This document shows, one piece after another, positions 1 through 8,199 of a DNA stretch of 9,231 nt (the first letter of the stretch is position 1; each line of letters starts with the position of its first letter). This DNA comes from Gallionella sp. Lineage in GTDB: Bacteria; Pseudomonadota; Gammaproteobacteria; Burkholderiales; Gallionellaceae. Below the pieces are notes generated by a model that saw only the letters and a list, made by a program, of their open reading frames with translations, did not search any database and was not told the origin of the DNA. The stretch lies in contig JANYHX010000067.1 in NCBI GenBank assembly GCA_025362155.1, forward strand, positions 1-9,231, given 5' to 3'. Made by a program: the position numbers and the translations under genes.

Positions 1-1
1 C

Positions 2-142
2 CGGCATGAACAGGCTGCGGCCTTCATGGCGGCCACCTATGGCCGGCTGACGGGAAAGCCCGGTGTCTGCATCACGACGCTTGGCCCCGGCGCGCTCAAT
101 CTTGCGACGGGCGCGGCCTACGCGCTGCTGGGCGCGATGCCA
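2..142 (+). CDS. Acetolactate-synthase-type TPP enzyme, N-terminal fragment (both ends missing)
   Basis: The frame starting at base 2 reads [20 protein letters not shown] and then [20 protein letters not shown]. This is the pyrimidine-binding N-terminal domain of thiamine-diphosphate enzymes of the acetolactate synthase group. The Glu of RHEQAA is the conserved residue that activates the TPP aminopyrimidine ring, and GPGA(L/T)NL is a family signature. Acetolactate synthase condenses two pyruvates, or pyruvate with 2-ketobutyrate, in branched-chain amino-acid synthesis. Other members of the superfamily share this segment, so the exact enzyme is uncertain. The 5' end lies outside the window. 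Family similarity ends abruptly after GAMP, near base 142. The frame stays open to a stop at 716-718, but that stretch is the antisense of a metal-binding-protein gene, so the long reading frame is a chimera. About 47 of the roughly 550 residues expected are present. Confidence 0.8.
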
Positions 143-874
143 GCCACGGTGTTGCACGATAATGGCTATGCCCTTCAGGGGCGCGGCCTGCTTCTCCCAA
201 CGTGCGATGGCCACACGCCATTGCTGATTGAACGTCACGAGCTGTTGTTGGTAGTACGCAGTGTTGGCCGGATCAAGCTGGATCAGGCGTTTGCTGAGGG
301 CTTCCGCAACCGGCAGAAAGTTGCGCGCATCGGTCTGAATGTGCGGATTCCCCGCCGCATGCACATCGCCGTCAGCACGATCCAGCCGTGTCGGAACCTC
401 CAGCATGGCAACATATTGTGCCGCTTCAAAATGCCCAATGCTGCCCGGTTGAATAGCGCCGTTGCCAGACTCGCGCAATACCACCGGCATCCAGCCGATT
501 TCCAGCTCTGCGCCAGTGCACACCAGCAGTTGCGCGCTGCGCGCCTTGGCAATCAGGCTGGGACGCGCCTGTACCTGGTGAGGGTCTTGCAACGGACCGG
601 TGGCGGTGTAGATGCTGGCCTTGTCGCCCGCAAGTTGCTGGGTAAGCGCCGCCCATTCCGGTTCGCAGGCGAACACGCTAATTGCCGCGTGAACATTGCC
701 GCTGAGCAGCAACAGTAACAATGAATAGAATATTTTTTTGGCTACGGCACAACTCTCGCTAAAGCGAGCTTTAGGCTGCACCGAAACTCCACTAAGAATA
801 CTTTTGGTTACGGCATAACGCTCGCTTATGCGTGCATTAGCCTGCACCGAAACTCCACTTTGTTTCGTTTTCAT
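140..874 (-). CDS. ZnuA/TroA-like metal ABC transporter substrate-binding protein, 3'-truncated, with N-terminal repeat insertion
   Basis: Reading from ATG 872-874, 245 codons stay open down to base 140. After the signal peptide the protein resembles periplasmic zinc/manganese-binding proteins of the ZnuA/TroA family: [13 protein letters not shown] opens the mature part, [11 protein letters not shown] gives a metal-ligand His (H99), and DVHAAGNPH gives another (H178). [13 protein letters not shown] (around 200-212) is also typical. Such proteins pass the metal to an ABC permease. The hydrophobic signal core is at residues 50-58, with likely cleavage after VHA (63), but it is preceded by two 22-residue repeats (6-27 and 28-49). 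A normal gene of this family would start just before KKIFY. The start chosen has a strong AAGGAG six bases upstream, 10 bp after the porin stop, so the two are probably cotranslated. Similarity stops at HRGW near base 140, where the sequence becomes antisense of the synthase fragment, so roughly the last 60 or more residues are missing. Zinc is inferred from the subfamily and the neighbours. Confidence 0.8.
728..859. repeat. Two tandem 66-bp palindrome-containing repeats inside the znuA-like reading frame
   Basis: Two direct copies lie at 728-793 and 794-859. Within each, 56 bases (738-793 and 804-859) match at about 47 of 56 positions by eye, including an identical right end, CTGCACCGAAACTCCACT. 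Each unit is exactly 22 codons, so the reading frame is preserved. Copy one has the inverted repeat CTCGCT-AA-AGCGAG (755-768). Copy two has GCATAA...TTATGC (813-818 and 826-831). The protein repeats read SGVSVQ..AR.SE..AV.K. The layout suggests a dispersed palindromic element that inserted or duplicated just after the start codon. I cannot confirm other genomic copies from this window. Confidence 0.8.
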
Positions 875-884
875 GATGTGCTCC

Positions 885-2252
885 TTAAAATTGATGGGCG
901 CCATGAGCGCCCAGACTCATGATGTATTGCAGGAATAGCTGGTTATCCGCCCGGCCTTGCCGTGAGTTGTCGTGTGCCAGTTGCAAACGTATGCGGGAGA
1001 ATTCACTGGGGTTGTAATCTGCCATCCAGGTAAGGCGCGAGGGATTGAACGCGTAATTACTGATGACATCTGCGGCGATGGAAGCACCTACACTGGCTGT
1101 ACCCGGAGCCAGCCTGTCATAGCGCAAACCGGTGCGCCAGGTTGGCATGAATTGATATACGCTTTGTAGGTACCAACCGCTTTGCGTGACGGTGTAGCTG
1201 CCTCGGGTGTTTGCTCCTGTGGTGTCATAGGACAACAGACCGTTTTCCTTGCGGCGAAAATATTCGCTCTGCACTTTCAGGTAGCGCTCGCGGAAATTGC
1301 CGTTGGGCGAGTATTTCCAGACAAAATCCAGCCCGCCGGTTTGGCTGTTGCCGCTGAAACTATTGCTCACGCCACCCGCTGTTCCAAGCAAATCGGGCAC
1401 AGCATTGCTGATCGCATTTTCGCGCCTGGTTTCATGCAGAGAAATTCCGGCGCGCCAACTTTGCTCAATGCCAATATCATCACCAAAGTGCGCGAACATC
1501 ACACCTGCGCCTGCGCCATTCTTGTTCTGCCGGTCGCTGCCGGGAAAGCCTCGCCCGCGGCCAATTTCCCCACCAAATTCGACGAACATATCGGTCGGTG
1601 CCAGCCACTTTAGTTGCAGCCCATCGTCTCCAATCTGGTTATCCCACAGTACACGGTATACCAGCGGCTGGTCGACAAAATCCCAGGCATGGGCGTGTTG
1701 CTCATTGAGATAGCCAAGGCCGGAAAAGAAACGCCCGAATTTTAGATTGAGTCCATTGCCCAACGCGCTGCTTTGCACGAAAGCATTTTCCACGCTGAGG
1801 CCGCCCGCCGGATCGAGCGAGAACGTGCCCACACCACGAAATTGCGGATCAATATTGGCCGCAATGGCCAGCTCGGATTCCTTGAGCGAAAATCCTCGCG
1901 TGTATCCCGTATTGTTCGCATTCATCGCAAAGCCGGTTACGGGAATGGCCGCGTCCTGCCTGAATTGTCCATAGATGCCAGACAGAATCAGCGATATGGC
2001 GGGATTAAAATTATTCTCGTTGCTGGCGGCGGGACGGCTGGCTTGTTGTGCGACAGCTTGAGCTTGCGCTGCAACACTTTCGGCCTGTTGTAAACGTTGC
2101 TCCAACTGAAGATTGCGTTGCTCGTCACTTTGCTTTAATTGTTGAATCTGATCGCGTAGGGCTTGCAGATCGGCATCATCTGCGGCGAGCGCGCTGAGCG
2201 AATTGCCCAGCAGCACGGCAACAACCGTGCACCAATAAATATTTCGGAACAT
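885..2252 (-). CDS. Outer-membrane beta-barrel porin with N-terminal coiled coil (metal-uptake cluster)
   Basis: This is a 455-residue protein. A signal peptide covers residues 1-23 (cleavage after SALA). Residues about 25-70 are rich in Gln and Leu heptads (LQALRDQIQQLKQ...), indicating a periplasmic coiled coil. The rest is alternating aromatic and polar beta strands ending in a C-terminal Phe, the usual signal for outer-membrane insertion. The stretch FGRFFSGLGYLNEQHAHAWD marks a porin-like family that I recall next to zinc ABC genes. No TonB box or plug domain is seen, so passive diffusion is more likely than energised uptake. The C-terminus GAHGAHQF is His-containing. The ATG has a strong AAGGAGG five bases upstream. 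The stop TAA (885-887) runs into the Shine-Dalgarno of the znuA-like gene, placing both in one operon. Substrate is inferred only from the neighbour. Confidence 0.75.
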   Translation of the reverse strand: MFRNIYWCTVVAVLLGNSLSALAADDADLQALRDQIQQLKQSDEQRNLQLEQRLQQAESVAAQAQAVAQQASRPAASNENNFNPAISLILSGIYGQFRQDAAIPVTGFAMNANNTGYTRGFSLKESELAIAANIDPQFRGVGTFSLDPAGGLSVENAFVQSSALGNGLNLKFGRFFSGLGYLNEQHAHAWDFVDQPLVYRVLWDNQIGDDGLQLKWLAPTDMFVEFGGEIGRGRGFPGSDRQNKNGAGAGVMFAHFGDDIGIEQSWRAGISLHETRRENAISNAVPDLLGTAGGVSNSFSGNSQTGGLDFVWKYSPNGNFRERYLKVQSEYFRRKENGLLSYDTTGANTRGSYTVTQSGWYLQSVYQFMPTWRTGLRYDRLAPGTASVGASIAADVISNYAFNPSRLTWMADYNPSEFSRIRLQLAHDNSRQGRADNQLFLQYIMSLGAHGAHQF

Positions 2253-2278
2253 GTAGCCTCCTTAAAAGCATGGCAAAA

Positions 2279-2296
2279 CCTCGCATGACTGCGAGG
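2279..2296 (-). promoter_or_regulatory. Intercistronic hairpin between DUF2946-like and porin genes (possible attenuator)
   Basis: In the mRNA sense a perfect 7-bp stem, CCTCGCA-GTCA-TGCGAGG, is followed by TTTTG. It sits after the stop of the upstream gene (2310-2312) and before the porin Shine-Dalgarno. The short U-tract suggests partial termination or a processing site rather than a strong terminator. Confidence 0.45.
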
Positions 2297-2309
2297 CACT
2301 TGGAATGGC

Positions 2310-2630
2310 TTAAACGGAGTAAGGAGGAGCGCGCGCCGCGAATGCGACGAAGGTGTCAGCGAGGCAAGAACTGAAAGAATTAAAATGAAGTGTTTCGCAG
2401 GTTTCGCCAAGGAAAAAATTGACGGTACTGCTGCCGACCGCGCTGCCAATCTGCGCATAGGCCGCACACTGGTCACAATACTTGTCATGCGGCAAAGATT
2501 GTTCCGAGCGTTGCGATGGCTTGGGCGATTGATCGGTCAGCGCATGTGAAATGCCGTGCGCCAAACCGCCCATCTGCGCGAAGAGCAACGCAGAAATCAG
2601 CAGGAGTCTATTAAATAGTGAGCTAGGCAT
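2310..2630 (-). CDS. Small secreted DUF2946-like protein, first gene of the metal-uptake cluster
   Basis: With the start at ATG 2628-2630 this is a 106-residue protein. Residues about 5-25 (LFNRLLLISALLFAQMGG) form a signal peptide or single hydrophobic segment. HGISHAL follows, then a polar linker, then HDKYCDQCAAYAQIGSAV with a Cys-x2-Cys pair. The C-terminus is ARAPPYSV. The CxxC centre and the terminal (R)ARAPP/ARGPP are what I recall of DUF2946 proteins, which often lie next to metal-uptake genes. Function is unknown; a metal or redox role for the Cys pair is a guess. An upstream ATG (2649-2651) and a TTG at 2718-2720 extend the frame. The candidate promoter at 2659-2687 would start transcription at about 2651, which favours the 2630 start. 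No clear Shine-Dalgarno precedes either ATG. The porin begins 57 bp downstream. Confidence 0.65.
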   Translation of the reverse strand: MPSSLFNRLLLISALLFAQMGGLAHGISHALTDQSPKPSQRSEQSLPHDKYCDQCAAYAQIGSAVGSSTVNFFLGETCETLHFNSFSSCLADTFVAFAARAPPYSV

Positions 2631-2658
2631 GGTAAATAATGAGCGATGCATGGATTGC

Positions 2659-2687
2659 ACTTTAACCAAGGGGGTGAGTAACGTCAA
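2659..2687 (-). promoter_or_regulatory. Candidate sigma70 promoter for the DUF2946-porin-znuA-like operon
   Basis: On the minus strand, TTGACG (2682-2687) and TAAAGT (2659-2664) are separated by exactly 17 bases, a 5/6 and 4/6 match to the sigma70 consensus. Transcription would start near 2651. I see no convincing Zur-type palindrome around it, so zinc control is not shown by the sequence. Confidence 0.45.
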
Positions 2688-2739
2688 TGAAACTCGCCCA
2701 ATACTCAGTCCCTCCACCAACTAATCATGCCGTATGTGC

Positions 2740-3306
2740 TTAAGCATTCAGGGCAAAGACCCACATCGCTAGGCCACCCGCAGCTGCCGCACCCGCTACC
2801 AGGAACAACCATTTTTTGCGCGTCAGGACGGTGATGGAAGCCAGAGAAATCGCGATCTGTATCATCGTCATGGCCTGCGCCAATTTATGATGAGGATGCA
2901 TGGCATGTTCACTTTCTTCATTGGCCTTTTCCGATTCCGCTTCCAGTGCTTCCGCCTTTACCTTGATTTCCTTTTTTTCTTTTTCGTATTTTTCGATCTG
3001 GCTCTGATAGTAATCCCGCTTTTTCGCAGGCGCCAATTCCAGAGCCAGTTCCATCAAATGTCCTTTATTACTTTTGGCCTCATAAAAATTCCATTGATCT
3101 GATGCCTGGGTTTTTTTCAGCACTGCTTCGTTCTTGAATAACATGGCCTGATTCTGGGTATCGCCACCTTCATAGCTGACGACTGCGCCGACCGAAGCCA
3201 GAATCGCGGTAAAAATCGCTACATATCCGGCAAGACTATCGCCACCTTGAGCTTGATGTTCCACTGCATGATCGTGGGCACCGTGAACATGAAATTCCTC
3301 TGACAT
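2740..3306 (-). CDS. DUF4337 family membrane protein
   Basis: This is a 188-residue protein matching the layout of DUF4337. The N-terminus is cytosolic-looking and His-rich (HVHGAHDHAVEH). Transmembrane segment one is at about 25-46 (LAGYVAIFTAILASVGAVVS). A long charged region follows, containing a coiled coil at about 100-132 (EKYEKEKKEIKVKAEALEAE). Two more membrane segments, about 143-160 and 165-186, complete it. The function of the family is not known to me. The start is supported by GAGGA nine bases upstream of ATG 3304-3306. It is divergent from the MazG-like gene and ends about 110 bp upstream of the DUF2946-like ATG on the same strand. It could in principle be cotranscribed with the metal cluster, but a separate promoter candidate lies in between. 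Confidence 0.8.
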   Translation of the reverse strand: MSEEFHVHGAHDHAVEHQAQGGDSLAGYVAIFTAILASVGAVVSYEGGDTQNQAMLFKNEAVLKKTQASDQWNFYEAKSNKGHLMELALELAPAKKRDYYQSQIEKYEKEKKEIKVKAEALEAESEKANEESEHAMHPHHKLAQAMTMIQIAISLASITVLTRKKWLFLVAGAAAAGGLAMWVFALNA

Positions 3307-3441
3307 TATTAATTCCTCGAAATTGATTTATGTAAAAACATAGCTGCAAGAATAGTTGTTATAGCCTAAATGAAAACCACTGCGTATTACAATAGAATTA
3401 CTTTTCCCCATTTTACTGGCCAATTTTACTGGAACTGCATT

Positions 3442-3798
3442 ATGCCGAATAAATCTGAGCTGCTAATTTTGCGCGACAAGTTGCGCGTGTTTGCCGAGGC
3501 ACGCGAGTGGGATCAGTTTCATACGCCCAAGAATCTGAGTATGGCGTTGATGGTGGAAGTCGCCGAGTTGATGGAACATTTTCAATGGCTGACCGAAGCG
3601 CAGTCGCTTGACCTCGCCGCCGAAAACAAGGCTGCCGTTAGTGAAGAATTGGCCGACATCCTGCTGTATCTGATACGCCTCTCGGACAAACTAGGAGTGG
3701 ATTTGCAGCAAGCCGCGTTGTGCAAACTGGAAAAGAACGCGGTGAAATATCCGGTGGAACAGGTGCGTGGGAGTGCCAAGAAGTATTCGGATTATTGA
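3442..3798 (+). CDS. MazG-like nucleotide pyrophosphohydrolase (dCTPase-type)
   Basis: This is a 118-residue protein starting MPNKSELLILRDKLRVFAEA. It belongs to the all-alpha NTP pyrophosphohydrolase superfamily, in the short MazG-like group related to DCTPP1, whose members hydrolyse (d)NTPs to NMP plus pyrophosphate and act as pool-cleaning enzymes. The Mg-binding signature is visible as E39-x2-E42 (EVAELMEHFQW) and E69-x2-D72 (SEELADILLYLIRLSDKLGV). EWDQFHTPKNLSMAL is the typical start of the core. An ATG 24 codons upstream at 3370 is in frame, but the added segment (KTTAYYNRITFPHF...) does not resemble the family and is probably leader. The Shine-Dalgarno of the chosen start is weak (TGGA). 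Nucleotide specificity cannot be read from the sequence. It converges with tolC, with 25 bp between the stops. Confidence 0.85.
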   Translation: MPNKSELLILRDKLRVFAEAREWDQFHTPKNLSMALMVEVAELMEHFQWLTEAQSLDLAAENKAAVSEELADILLYLIRLSDKLGVDLQQAALCKLEKNAVKYPVEQVRGSAKKYSDY

Positions 3799-3823
3799 CT
3801 GCCAAAAACGTCGGGCGTATGTG

Positions 3824-5167
3824 TTATTTTTGCAGCGCCTGATTAACTTTACTCAAGTCTTCTTCGCCCAACAAACCCACTGCCTGCTTCAGACGAAGCT
3901 GGCTGAGCAGGTAATCGTATTGAGCCTGATAAAGATCGCGGCGATTCGCAAAAAGTTGTTGCCGCGCATTCAGCACATCAAGGTTGGTGCGCACGCCGAC
4001 TTCCTGCCCCAGCTTGCTGGCATCCAGCAAGCTTTCGCCGGAAGCGAGCGCTTGTTGCAAGGCATGCACCTGCGCAATACCGCTGACCACACCCAGATAG
4101 GCTTGGCGGGTCTGCTGTGCGACGTTGCGCCGGGCATTTTCCAGTTCTTGGCGGGCACGTTCGCGATTGGCTTCCGCTTCGCGCCATCTTGAATTCACGA
4201 TTCCGCCCTGGAACAACGGCATATTCAGTTGTATGCCGATGTTCTTATTGGTGGTGTCGCTGCCCACGCCGAAGATGCCGCCGTTGTCGTTGTTTTGCCT
4301 ATAGTTGGCGACCAAGTCCACGGTGGGATAATGTCCGCCACGATTACGCGCAACTTCTTTGTCAGCTATCGCGGCATTCGCCTGAGCGATAGCCAGTTGC
4401 AAATTCTTTAACTGCGCATCATCCACCCACTTCGCCATGTCTGCCGGTTGCGGTGCTTCAAGCTTGAGGTCTTTGCGGAGCGGGGCAAGGCTGCCCGGTG
4501 TGGCATTGATCAGTTGCTGCAAGGCACTGCGTTTGATTTCCAGATTGTTCTGCGCGGCGATCAGTTGCGCGCCGGTCAGGTCAGCGCGGGCTTGCGCCTC
4601 CAGCGTATCGGTGATGGTGGCACTGCCCACCTCGAAGTTGCGCTTGGCTTGTTCGAGCTGTTCGGAAATCGCGGTCTTCTGCGTATCAACCAACTGCACA
4701 GTGTCCTGCGCAATCAACACGTCGAAGTAAGCTTGTGCAACACGCACAATTAAATCCTGCTCGGCGATCTTGAGTTGTAATCCGGCCTGTTCCGCCTGCA
4801 ATTCCGACTCACTATAAACCAGCCAATTTTGCTGGCGGAATAGCGGTTGTACGAGGCTCACGCCATAGCCATTGCTGTTATAGCGTTTGGTGCCGTCGAT
4901 AAATATAGGAGGGCTCGCGGGATGATACTGGGTGGTCACATCGTTAAATGTGCTGTTCGCGCTGAGGTTGATCGAGGGCAGTAACAAAGAGCGGCCTTGT
5001 GATAATTTTTCCCGACCCGCTTGTTGCGTGGCACGCGCGGCGGCAAACAGCGGATCATTCGCCTGCGCGGCATGGAAGGTTTCCAATAAATCTGCAGCAT
5101 CCACGCCGCTTGCGGCTAGCAAGGTGACAGAAAAAAGTATTGCCCGGTAAAGTGGTTGGAGTTTCAT
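3824..5167 (-). CDS. tolC: TolC-family outer-membrane efflux channel
   Basis: This is a 447-residue protein from ATG 5165-5167. TolC trimers form the outer-membrane and periplasmic tunnel used by RND and ABC efflux pumps and by type I secretion. A signal peptide covers residues 1-24 (cleavage at VDA-ADLLE). DLLETFHAAQANDPLFAAAR is the classic start of the first OEP repeat. VSLVQPLFRQQNW and LNMPLFQGGIVNSRWREAEA mark the equivalent first strands of the two repeats. VGVRTNLDVLNA (about 390-401) is the TolC signature near the end of the second repeat. In-frame ATGs at 5191 and 5233 would add residues before the signal peptide, and the promoter at 5205-5233 would leave almost no leader for them, so 5167 is preferred. 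No pump genes are adjacent, so the partner is unknown. It follows the pcm-like gene on the same strand. Confidence 0.9.
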   Translation of the reverse strand: MKLQPLYRAILFSVTLLAASGVDAADLLETFHAAQANDPLFAAARATQQAGREKLSQGRSLLLPSINLSANSTFNDVTTQYHPASPPIFIDGTKRYNSNGYGVSLVQPLFRQQNWLVYSESELQAEQAGLQLKIAEQDLIVRVAQAYFDVLIAQDTVQLVDTQKTAISEQLEQAKRNFEVGSATITDTLEAQARADLTGAQLIAAQNNLEIKRSALQQLINATPGSLAPLRKDLKLEAPQPADMAKWVDDAQLKNLQLAIAQANAAIADKEVARNRGGHYPTVDLVANYRQNNDNGGIFGVGSDTTNKNIGIQLNMPLFQGGIVNSRWREAEANRERARQELENARRNVAQQTRQAYLGVVSGIAQVHALQQALASGESLLDASKLGQEVGVRTNLDVLNARQQLFANRRDLYQAQYDYLLSQLRLKQAVGLLGEEDLSKVNQALQK

Positions 5168-5189
5168 GGAGTATTTTTTGCGCAACGAC

Positions 5190-5233
5190 ATATTAGATTT
5201 TTCTAATATACAGATCATTGCCACTTCGCGCAA
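5190..5233 (-). promoter_or_regulatory. Candidate tolC promoter with overlapping inverted-repeat operator
   Basis: On the minus strand, TTGCGC (5228-5233) and TATATT (5205-5210) are 17 bases apart. A perfect inverted repeat, ATATTAGA-TTTT-TCTAATAT (5190-5209), covers the -10 and the expected transcription start. An 8-bp symmetric site with a 4-bp centre in this position looks like a repressor operator, though in RNA it could also form a hairpin. No regulator gene is adjacent. Confidence 0.5.
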
Positions 5234-5247
5234 TATCGAGTCAATGT

Positions 5248-5904
5248 TCAGAATACGAAGCGCTCCGGTTGCAGCGCATTTTGCAGCGGCGCAACGCAGG
5301 CTTCCATGATGTTGACGGACTCATAGCTATCCGTTGCGACACGCGTGATCAGTTTGGCTTCCATCGCCGGCGCATCGCCGACAATAGCGAACATCCGTCC
5401 GCCGACATTGAGGCTATCCTGAAATGCTGCGGGCAACACCGGCGTGGAACCGGTCAGCACGATGACATCATAGCAAGCACCATTACCCCAGCCGCGCGCC
5501 GCATCGCCGATCTCCAGCGTAATGTTATTACGATGGTAAGGGAGCAGGTGCTGTGCAGCCATGGCACTCAATTCCGGCACAATCTCAACCGAAGTCACAT
5601 GCCCTGCCAATACCGAAAGCAGCGCAGTCAGATAACCACTTCCGCTGCCCACCTCCAATACCTTGTCGCTGCGGCTCAAGTGTAGCTCTTGTACGGCGCG
5701 CGCTTCCAGCTTGGGCTGCCACATGGTGGCGCCATAGCCCAACGGGACTTCCATATCCATGAAAGACATTTCACGCAGGGTTTCCGGCACGAAATGTTCG
5801 CGGCGTACGTATTTGAGCAACTCCAGAATCCGTCCCTCCAGCACGTCGCATGGGCGTATCTGCTGCTCTATCATATTGAAGCGCGCCTGTTCCATATCTA
5901 ACAT
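5248..5904 (-). CDS. Protein-L-isoaspartate O-methyltransferase-like protein (TolC-linked subfamily)
   Basis: This is a 218-residue cytosolic class I SAM-dependent methyltransferase with the layout of isoaspartyl methyltransferases. MIEQQIRPCDVLEGRILELL and VRREHFVP are the N-terminal family signatures. VLEVGSGSGYLTALLS (82-97) is the SAM-binding motif I. VTSVEIVPELS is the motif II region, and YDVIVLTGSTPVLPAAF with GGRMFAIVG completes the fold. True PCMT repairs isoaspartyl residues and has a T-(I/V)-S triplet at the substrate site. Here the equivalent segment is GYGATMWQPKLEA, so T60 is kept but the Ser position is Trp (W62). Repair activity is therefore doubtful. The start at 5904 has AGGAG about seven bases upstream. 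An in-frame ATG three codons later (5895) is less well placed. tolC follows 80 bp downstream on the same strand. Confidence 0.85.
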   Translation of the reverse strand: MLDMEQARFNMIEQQIRPCDVLEGRILELLKYVRREHFVPETLREMSFMDMEVPLGYGATMWQPKLEARAVQELHLSRSDKVLEVGSGSGYLTALLSVLAGHVTSVEIVPELSAMAAQHLLPYHRNNITLEIGDAARGWGNGACYDVIVLTGSTPVLPAAFQDSLNVGGRMFAIVGDAPAMEAKLITRVATDSYESVNIMEACVAPLQNALQPERFVF

Positions 5905-5984
5905 TCCCCTCTCCTAATTGGTGCCAAACTAACTTTGAAGTTGCTGGATTTTTGAAAACTGCGATTTGAGGTGCAGGGCGGGAG

Positions 5985-6013
5985 AGTATAGCAAGCCCTC
6001 CCTTATGGCTCAA
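5985..6013 (-). promoter_or_regulatory. Candidate extended -10 promoter for the pcm-like gene
   Basis: On the minus strand, TTGAGC (6008-6013) and TATACT (5985-5990) are separated by 17 bases. The bases TGC directly before the -10 make an extended TGnTATACT element. The leader to the ATG at 5904 would be about 75 bases. The 312-bp gap between the pcm-like gene and thiC (5905-6216) thus holds this promoter, the pcm leader and the thiC riboswitch. I saw no convincing thiC promoter in it. Confidence 0.5.
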
Positions 6014-6091
6014 TGCTGCTTTCGTGACTGTCCTGTTGGAAGGTTTGCCCTGTTTATCTTGCATTTCGCCGACCATTGCTTTACCTTGCGG

Positions 6092-6178
6092 GCTTCGCTA
6101 GGGGTCTTCGCCAGCATATTAATACTGGACGGAGTGAGACACACCCTTTGAACCTGTACGGGTAATGCCGTCGTAGGG

Positions 6179-6182
<4 letters not shown>
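6092..6182 (+). promoter_or_regulatory. TPP (THI-element) riboswitch aptamer upstream of thiC
   Basis: The conserved core is plain. CTAGGGG (6098-6104) is followed by UGAGA (6135-6139), ACCCTTTGAACCTG (6143-6156), TAATGCC (6163-6169) and GTAGGGAA (6173-6180). P1 pairs GCTTC (6092-6096) with GAAGC (6178-6182). P2 pairs GGGGT (6101-6105) with ACCCT (6143-6147). P3 is CTTCG/CGGAG (6106-6110 with 6130-6134) plus CCAG/CTGG (6111-6114 with 6125-6128). P5 is ACGG/CCGT (6158-6161 with 6168-6171). The base before UGAGA is G instead of the usual C, matched by C6106 on the other strand of P3. Binding of thiamine diphosphate would lower thiC expression. Confidence 0.95.
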
Positions 6183-8175
<1,993 letters not shown>

Positions 8176-8199
8176 CAAAATTGCTGGGCTGATTTTTTG

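Noticed and set aside
283..656. Two minus-strand open frames of 89 and 76 codons
   Set aside because: They overlap the znuA-like gene in other frames and have no family resemblance.
26..718. Open reading frame of 230 codons on the plus strand
   Set aside because: Only the first part, to about base 142, resembles a protein family. The rest is the antisense of the znuA-like gene, whose minus-strand translation is the convincing one.
728..859. CRISPR-like repeats
   Set aside because: Only two adjacent, imperfect copies without unique spacers of constant length, and they are part of a coding frame.
896..912. GC-rich perfect hairpin GGGCGC-5-GCGCCC near the porin 3' end
   Set aside because: It arises from the repeated codons of GAHGAH at the porin C-terminus and lacks a U-tract, so coding explains it.
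2630..2690. Zur-binding site upstream of the metal-uptake cluster
   Set aside because: I looked for a GTTATA-type palindrome near the promoter and found none. The GTTATAAC boxes in the window belong to the toxin-antitoxin promoter.
2737..2746. Palindrome TGCTTAAGCA at the DUF4337 stop codon
   Set aside because: A 10-bp AT-centred palindrome with no loop or U-tract; no role is evident.
3329..3342. Inverted repeat TATGT-AAAA-ACATA between the divergent DUF4337 and MazG-like genes
   Set aside because: Short, AT-rich and not clearly placed over a promoter; chance is a fair explanation.
3370..3441. Upstream ATG that would extend the MazG-like protein by 24 residues
   Set aside because: The extension is unlike the family. 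The region also holds a short direct repeat (ATTTTACTGG twice) and a TACAAT box, more like leader and promoter DNA.
6059..6087. Possible thiC promoter TTGCAT-17-TACCTT
   Set aside because: The -10 matches only about half the consensus, and the start site would fall at the very edge of the aptamer helix P1.
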